A stretch of DNA of 64,000 nucleotides from Mesorhizobium sp. M7A.F.Ca.US.008.03.1.1. Its GTDB lineage: Bacteria; Pseudomonadota; Alphaproteobacteria; Rhizobiales; Rhizobiaceae. Every line of letters begins with the position of its first letter. The stretch's first letter is position 1. Where the stretch lies: NCBI RefSeq assembly GCF_003997495.1, contig NZ_RZRU01000013.1:62001-126000 (forward strand). The letters are read 5' to 3'. The translations under genes were made by a program, and so were the position numbers. Below, piece by piece: positions 60,739 through 64,000 of this stretch. Below the pieces are notes generated by a model. That model worked only from the letters and a program-made list of their open reading frames with translations, searched no databases and was not told the DNA's origin.

Positions 60739-61367
60739 TGGCGCGAATGAGGCTTGCTCACACTCTGGTTCTGGTCGCCATGCTTGCCTCGATGGGGAGC
60801 GCCGGCGCGGCAAACACTGATCCCGACTGGCCCTGCATGCAGCGTAAGGTGCCACAGCTCTCGCTTGGCCAAATCTGGAATGGGCCGGAGCTTCCTGCGA
60901 CCGCGAAGGATTGGGCGAAGGATCCCGGCGTGTCGGCGCTTGTCGATGCGGTGGCGGCCCGGCGGACGCCGATTGCCGAAGCTCAGAAGGAGATCAAGGA
61001 TTTCGCGATTTCCCTGCCGCCCGAGCAGGTCGCACCAAAAATGACGATGCTGGTGCAGGGAATGTTCGATCACATGGACGCCGAGCGTTCGCACGTGATC
61101 TCCGGCATCTCCCGCTATGCCCACAAACAGCTGGAAATGGCGGCACAGTTGCGCAAGGAAGCATCCGAAGTCGACGCGCTGCGCGCCAAGGCCGATGCAG
61201 ATCCCGACGAAGTCGAACGGCGAACCGACCAGCTGAATTTCGCGACGCGAATTTTCAACGAACGCGTCCAGTCGCTGACTTATGTCTGCGATGTGCCGAC
61301 GATAATCGAGCAGCGGCTTTACCAGTTGTCGAAGACTGTCTCGGAAACGCTCGTCGTGAAGAAATAG
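60738..61367 (+). CDS. Exported cluster protein of unknown function
   Basis: A 209-residue protein with signal peptide (LVLVAMLASMGSAGA|ANT). Its helical mature part opens with DPDWPCMQRKVPQLSLGQIWNGPEL and has a long coiled-coil-like segment (QLEMAAQLRKEASEVDALRAKADADPDEVERRTDQL). Two Cys residues may pair. It overlaps the permease stop by 1 bp, so it belongs to the PQQ-associated operon. No family function is known. Confidence 0.75.
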   Translation: MARMRLAHTLVLVAMLASMGSAGAANTDPDWPCMQRKVPQLSLGQIWNGPELPATAKDWAKDPGVSALVDAVAARRTPIAEAQKEIKDFAISLPPEQVAPKMTMLVQGMFDHMDAERSHVISGISRYAHKQLEMAAQLRKEASEVDALRAKADADPDEVERRTDQLNFATRIFNERVQSLTYVCDVPTIIEQRLYQLSKTVSETLVVKK

Positions 61368-61383
61368 ACCTTGGCCGCCTGTA

Positions 61384-61584
61384 TCATAACTCCCTGCCAG
61401 GCAGCACGCGCCAGCGCTGCACGAAATAACCGGGATGCGTCTCGATCCACCTCGCCACCAGCGGCTGCGCCTGCATGAAGGCAGTCCCGGGATTCATCGC
61501 CAGACCGTCTACCATCTGTTCGCGTTGTTCGCAGGTCCGCGGTACATCCGTCAGGCAGACCATCATAACGAGTGTGTAAAGCAT
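61384..61584 (-). CDS. Small conserved protein, unknown function
   Basis: A 66-residue protein with the pattern MVCLTDVPRTCEQREQMVDGLAMNPGTAFMQAQPLVARWIETHPGY, which I recognise as a widespread rhizobial small protein with two conserved Cys residues and no known role. It might be exported with an uncleaved hydrophobic start. A GGGGAAAAGGGG stretch lies just before the ATG. Its stop faces the end of the PQQ-associated operon. Confidence 0.65.
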   Translation of the reverse strand: MLYTLVMMVCLTDVPRTCEQREQMVDGLAMNPGTAFMQAQPLVARWIETHPGYFVQRWRVLPGREL

Positions 61585-61769
61585 TACCCCTTTTCCCCAT
61601 CGAATTCCCGAACCCTACCCGGGAGGTTTCCGAACAGTCTGCAGGGGTTGCACATACAGATCGCCTACGGGTGTGAAAGGACGCGGCCCCCGCTCTTTCG
61701 CACTGCAACATAACATATCGCTTATGTAACACCAACGATCGCGGGCGTTCTCCACCGGACTTTCAGCCG

Positions 61770-62723
61770 TTACGTTCGTGCAATGTCGTCCCGCCTGTCT
61801 GGATACAGCTTTCCGAAAAGGGGCAGGTACATCGCGCCCTTGCGCATCAGGAAATCGTTGAACGTAGCCATCGCCGGCGAGATTGCGTGATCGGTTCGCA
61901 TCACCGAGAACCATTGCCGGCGGATCGGCATGCCGACAACGTCGAGGATGACAAGCCGGCCTGATTCGGTTTCCGCAGCGATGGTGTGGGCAGAGATGAA
62001 GGCGATGCCCAGACCAGCCATCACAGCCTGCTTGATCGTTTCGTTCGAGGCCATCTCGACACCGAGGTCGTCGATGCGTCCAGGCACGTCGCTCAGGAAT
62101 ATTTCCAACGAGATGCGGGTTCCAGAGCCGGGCTCACGAATAAGGAAATGCTCCTCCGCGATCCGCTCCTTGGAGATATCGCGCGCCGCCACCAACGGAT
62201 GGTCGGGCGGCGCGATGATGACCAGCGGATGATCGCCGAAGACCGAAGCGCGCACCGGAACCTCTTTCGCCGGACGCCCCATCAGCGCGATATCGATGTC
62301 GTGGTTCCTGAGGTTGTCGATCGTCTGGGCACGATTGCCGATGGCAAGCCGCATATCGATGTCGGGATGATCCTTCATGAACGCAGCCATCAGCCGCGGC
62401 GCGAAATATTTGGCGGTGGAAACGACACCTAGCCTCAGGCTGCCGGTGCGTACGCCCTTGATGGCATCCATCTTGTCTTCGAGCAAACCGAGATGCTCCT
62501 CGATAGCCTGCGCCGTCTCGAAGAAAGCCAGACCTGCGGCAGTGGGACGCATGCCGTCTGATGTTCGGTCGAACAGAGCCAGCTGGAATTCTTCCTCCAC
62601 TTGCCGCAGTTGGATTGTCAACGCTGGAGGAGACAGGCCTAACATCTTGGCCGCGCTGACAATTTTGCCGCACTTGATGATTGCCTGGACGGTCTTGAAA
62701 TGCTTGAGCGAGAGGTTCCTCAT
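61770..62723 (-). CDS. cbbR: LysR-type regulator of the Calvin-cycle operon
   Basis: A 317-residue LysR family activator. The N-terminal winged HTH is LKHFKTVQAIIKCGKIVSAAKMLGLSPPALTIQLRQVE. The effector-binding domain of the CbbR type includes GSLRLGVVSTAKYFAPRLMAAF and HPLVIIAPPDHPLV. It is transcribed away from cbbF, the standard cbb arrangement, across 124 bp that contain two TNA-N7-TNA motifs. It probably responds to a Calvin-cycle metabolite. Confidence 0.93.
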   Translation of the reverse strand: MRNLSLKHFKTVQAIIKCGKIVSAAKMLGLSPPALTIQLRQVEEEFQLALFDRTSDGMRPTAAGLAFFETAQAIEEHLGLLEDKMDAIKGVRTGSLRLGVVSTAKYFAPRLMAAFMKDHPDIDMRLAIGNRAQTIDNLRNHDIDIALMGRPAKEVPVRASVFGDHPLVIIAPPDHPLVAARDISKERIAEEHFLIREPGSGTRISLEIFLSDVPGRIDDLGVEMASNETIKQAVMAGLGIAFISAHTIAAETESGRLVILDVVGMPIRRQWFSVMRTDHAISPAMATFNDFLMRKGAMYLPLFGKLYPDRRDDIART

Positions 62724-62736
62724 GCCGCATAATAAA

Positions 62737-62772
62737 TTATTTTTAATGAGTCGGTAAAGTTATTGAATTTTA
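62737..62772. promoter_or_regulatory. Candidate CbbR operator
   Basis: Two TNA-N7-TNA motifs, the CbbR recognition pattern: TTA-N7-TGA at 62737-62749 and TTA-N7-TTA at 62760-62772. They lie in an AT-rich stretch between the divergent cbbR and cbbF starts. An inverted pair TCGGTA/TACCGA (62751-62756 and 62779-62784) flanks the second motif. Confidence 0.5.
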
Positions 62773-62847
62773 CTTATCTACCGACCTTTGTTTCCATTCC
62801 TCCAGTCCATCCGCTCCGAGGAGATGCGGCCGGACCGGGAGGTTACG

Positions 62848-63894
62848 ATGCCAGCGGCAACGCTCGACGCTTTTCTGAACTCCTATCTCGGCCAGCCTGA
62901 CGAATTCCGCTCGGCAGTTGTGACGACCGTCCGTCAGTTGACACAGGCCGCCATCAAGGTCCGCAACACCATCAACCAAGGGGTACTCGGCGCCGCCTTT
63001 GCCGAAACCCGTGGCGCCAATGCCGACGGCGACGTCCAGAAGGATCTCGACGTCTTCTCCGACGACATCTTCCTCGACGCCATGCGCCGCGCGCCGGTCG
63101 CGCTTTACGCCTCAGAGGAGCTGGAGCAGCCGGTCCTGCTCGACAGGCAAGCGCCACTCGCCATTGCGATCGACCCGCTCGACGGCTCTTCCAACATCGA
63201 CACCAACGTGTCGATCGGAACGATCTTCTCGCTCCTGACCGCAACTGGCGCGCCGGACGCTGATCCGGCCGCCTCTTTCTTGCAGGCGGGCGTGAACCAG
63301 CTAGGCGCCGGTTTCTTCATCTATGGGCCGCAGCTGGCACTCGTCCTGTCGCTCGGCAGCGGCACGCATGTCTTCGTCTTCTCGACAAGGCTAGGCACCT
63401 TCGTCCAGGCCTATGAAAGCCGGATCATTCCGCAACGGACTCAGGAATTCGCCATCAACGCCGCCAACTACCGGCACTGGGACGAGGCGGTGCGGCTCTA
63501 TGTCGACGACTGCCTGGAGGGCACCGAAGGTCCGCGCGAGAAGGATTTCAACATGCGGTGGATCGCCTCTCTGGTCGCCGACTGTTACCGCATATTGATG
63601 CGCGGCGGCGTTTTTCTCTACCCCGGCGATCGGCGCAAGGGCTATGGTCAGGGACGGCTGCGCCTCGTCTACGAGGCCAACCCGATGGCCTATCTCATAG
63701 AACAGGCTGGTGGTGCCGCCACCGACGCGATCACCCGCATCCTGGAAATCGAACCCGAGAGCCTGCATCAGCGCGTGCCGATGATCTTCGGGTCGGCGCG
63801 GGAAGTCGCGCGCATCACCCGCTACCACACGGAGCCGAGCAACATCGGTGAGCGTGCGCCGCTGTTCAGCCGCCGCGGCCTGTTCAGAGCCTGA
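62848..63894 (+). CDS. cbbF: Fructose-1,6-bisphosphatase, class I
   Basis: A 348-residue enzyme removing the 1-phosphate of fructose 1,6-bisphosphate (and often sedoheptulose bisphosphate) in the Calvin cycle. It has the metal-binding DGDVQKDLDVFSDDIF, the signature IDPLDGSSNIDTNVSIGTIFS, and the phosphate site YRILMRGGVFLYPGDRRKGYG. The start at 62848 follows GGGAGG by six bases; an upstream Met lacks an RBS. The next gene, cbbP, starts 8 bp later. Confidence 0.96.
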   Translation: MPAATLDAFLNSYLGQPDEFRSAVVTTVRQLTQAAIKVRNTINQGVLGAAFAETRGANADGDVQKDLDVFSDDIFLDAMRRAPVALYASEELEQPVLLDRQAPLAIAIDPLDGSSNIDTNVSIGTIFSLLTATGAPDADPAASFLQAGVNQLGAGFFIYGPQLALVLSLGSGTHVFVFSTRLGTFVQAYESRIIPQRTQEFAINAANYRHWDEAVRLYVDDCLEGTEGPREKDFNMRWIASLVADCYRILMRGGVFLYPGDRRKGYGQGRLRLVYEANPMAYLIEQAGGAATDAITRILEIEPESLHQRVPMIFGSAREVARITRYHTEPSNIGERAPLFSRRGLFRA

Positions 63895-63902
63895 GCAGCA
63901 CC

Positions 63903-64000
63903 ATGTCAGCCAAGCACCCCATCATCACCATCACCGGGTCGTCGGGCGCCGGCACGACCTCGGTCAAGCGCATCTTCGAGCTGATTTTCCGGCGCGAGAA
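63903..64000 (+). CDS. cbbP: Phosphoribulokinase, N-terminal part (cut by window end)
   Basis: The first 32 codons are visible: KHPIITITGSSGAGTTSVKRIF, with the P-loop GSSGAGTTS characteristic of bacterial phosphoribulokinase, which makes ribulose 1,5-bisphosphate. It is 8 bp downstream of cbbF in the cbb operon. Confidence 0.93.
   Translation, partial: MSAKHPIITITGSSGAGTTSVKRIFELIFRRE

Noticed and set aside
1..64000. CRISPR array or prophage
   Set aside because: No regularly spaced repeats with unique spacers, and no phage structural, integrase or terminase genes were seen.

Overview
The window reads as a GC-rich alphaproteobacterial chromosome of the Rhizobiales, most like Mesorhizobium or a close relative. 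The clues are the small order-restricted families (two DUF982 proteins, one DUF6074 protein, DUF2188), a B12-dependent class II ribonucleotide reductase, Tad minor pilins, and a tetrahydromethanopterin (H4MPT)-linked C1 pathway beside a Calvin-cycle operon. The genus is an inference; no rRNA gene is present.

Layout. Positions 1-9650 hold the end of phaC, an M15-type lipoprotein, tRNA-Glu, a TadG/TadE trio, small rhizobial proteins, methionine aminopeptidase and a decayed two-component system. At 9676-14946 radC is split by a 4501-bp IS1595-family element with 25-bp inverted repeats and an 8-bp target duplication. The element carries a transposase and at least six cargo genes, two pairs of which look like toxin-antitoxin modules. 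At 15175-22316 lies a catabolic operon led by a LacI-type HTH fused to a PfkB sugar kinase, with a LacI-type operator just upstream; it also encodes a class I GATase-like protein, a sugar-type ABC transporter and an M20 hydrolase. Positions 22600-37150 are housekeeping: trigger factor, tRNA-Leu, NudK, an old yellow enzyme, a CinA-like protein, UspA, Gpt, a Nudix protein, a PilZ protein, NrdJ with NrdR-like boxes, and a VOC protein.

Positions 37186-56079 are a dense formaldehyde-oxidation and cofactor island. A minus-strand operon encodes a pterin dehydratase, the formyltransferase/hydrolase complex fhcBADC and S-formylglutathione hydrolase. A plus-strand operon encodes beta-RFAP synthase, mtdB, an ATP-grasp protein, mch, a RimK/MptN-like ligase, a CitG-like protein and fae. 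Further genes (HisA-like, MfnF-like, DUF447, DHPS-like, AfpA-like flavoprotein and a three-domain MfnB-FolB-amino acid kinase fusion) are likely to make methanopterin and methylofuran cofactors. Fae, MtdB, Mch and Fhc together take formaldehyde to formate; FghA offers the end of a parallel glutathione route.

Positions 56330-61367 encode the ABC transporter, beta-propeller and periplasmic proteins usually found beside PQQ-dependent alcohol dehydrogenases, although no dehydrogenase lies in the window. Positions 61770-64000 hold cbbR divergent from cbbF-cbbP. The arrangement suggests an organism that oxidises methanol or other C1 compounds to CO2 and reassimilates it through the Calvin cycle.
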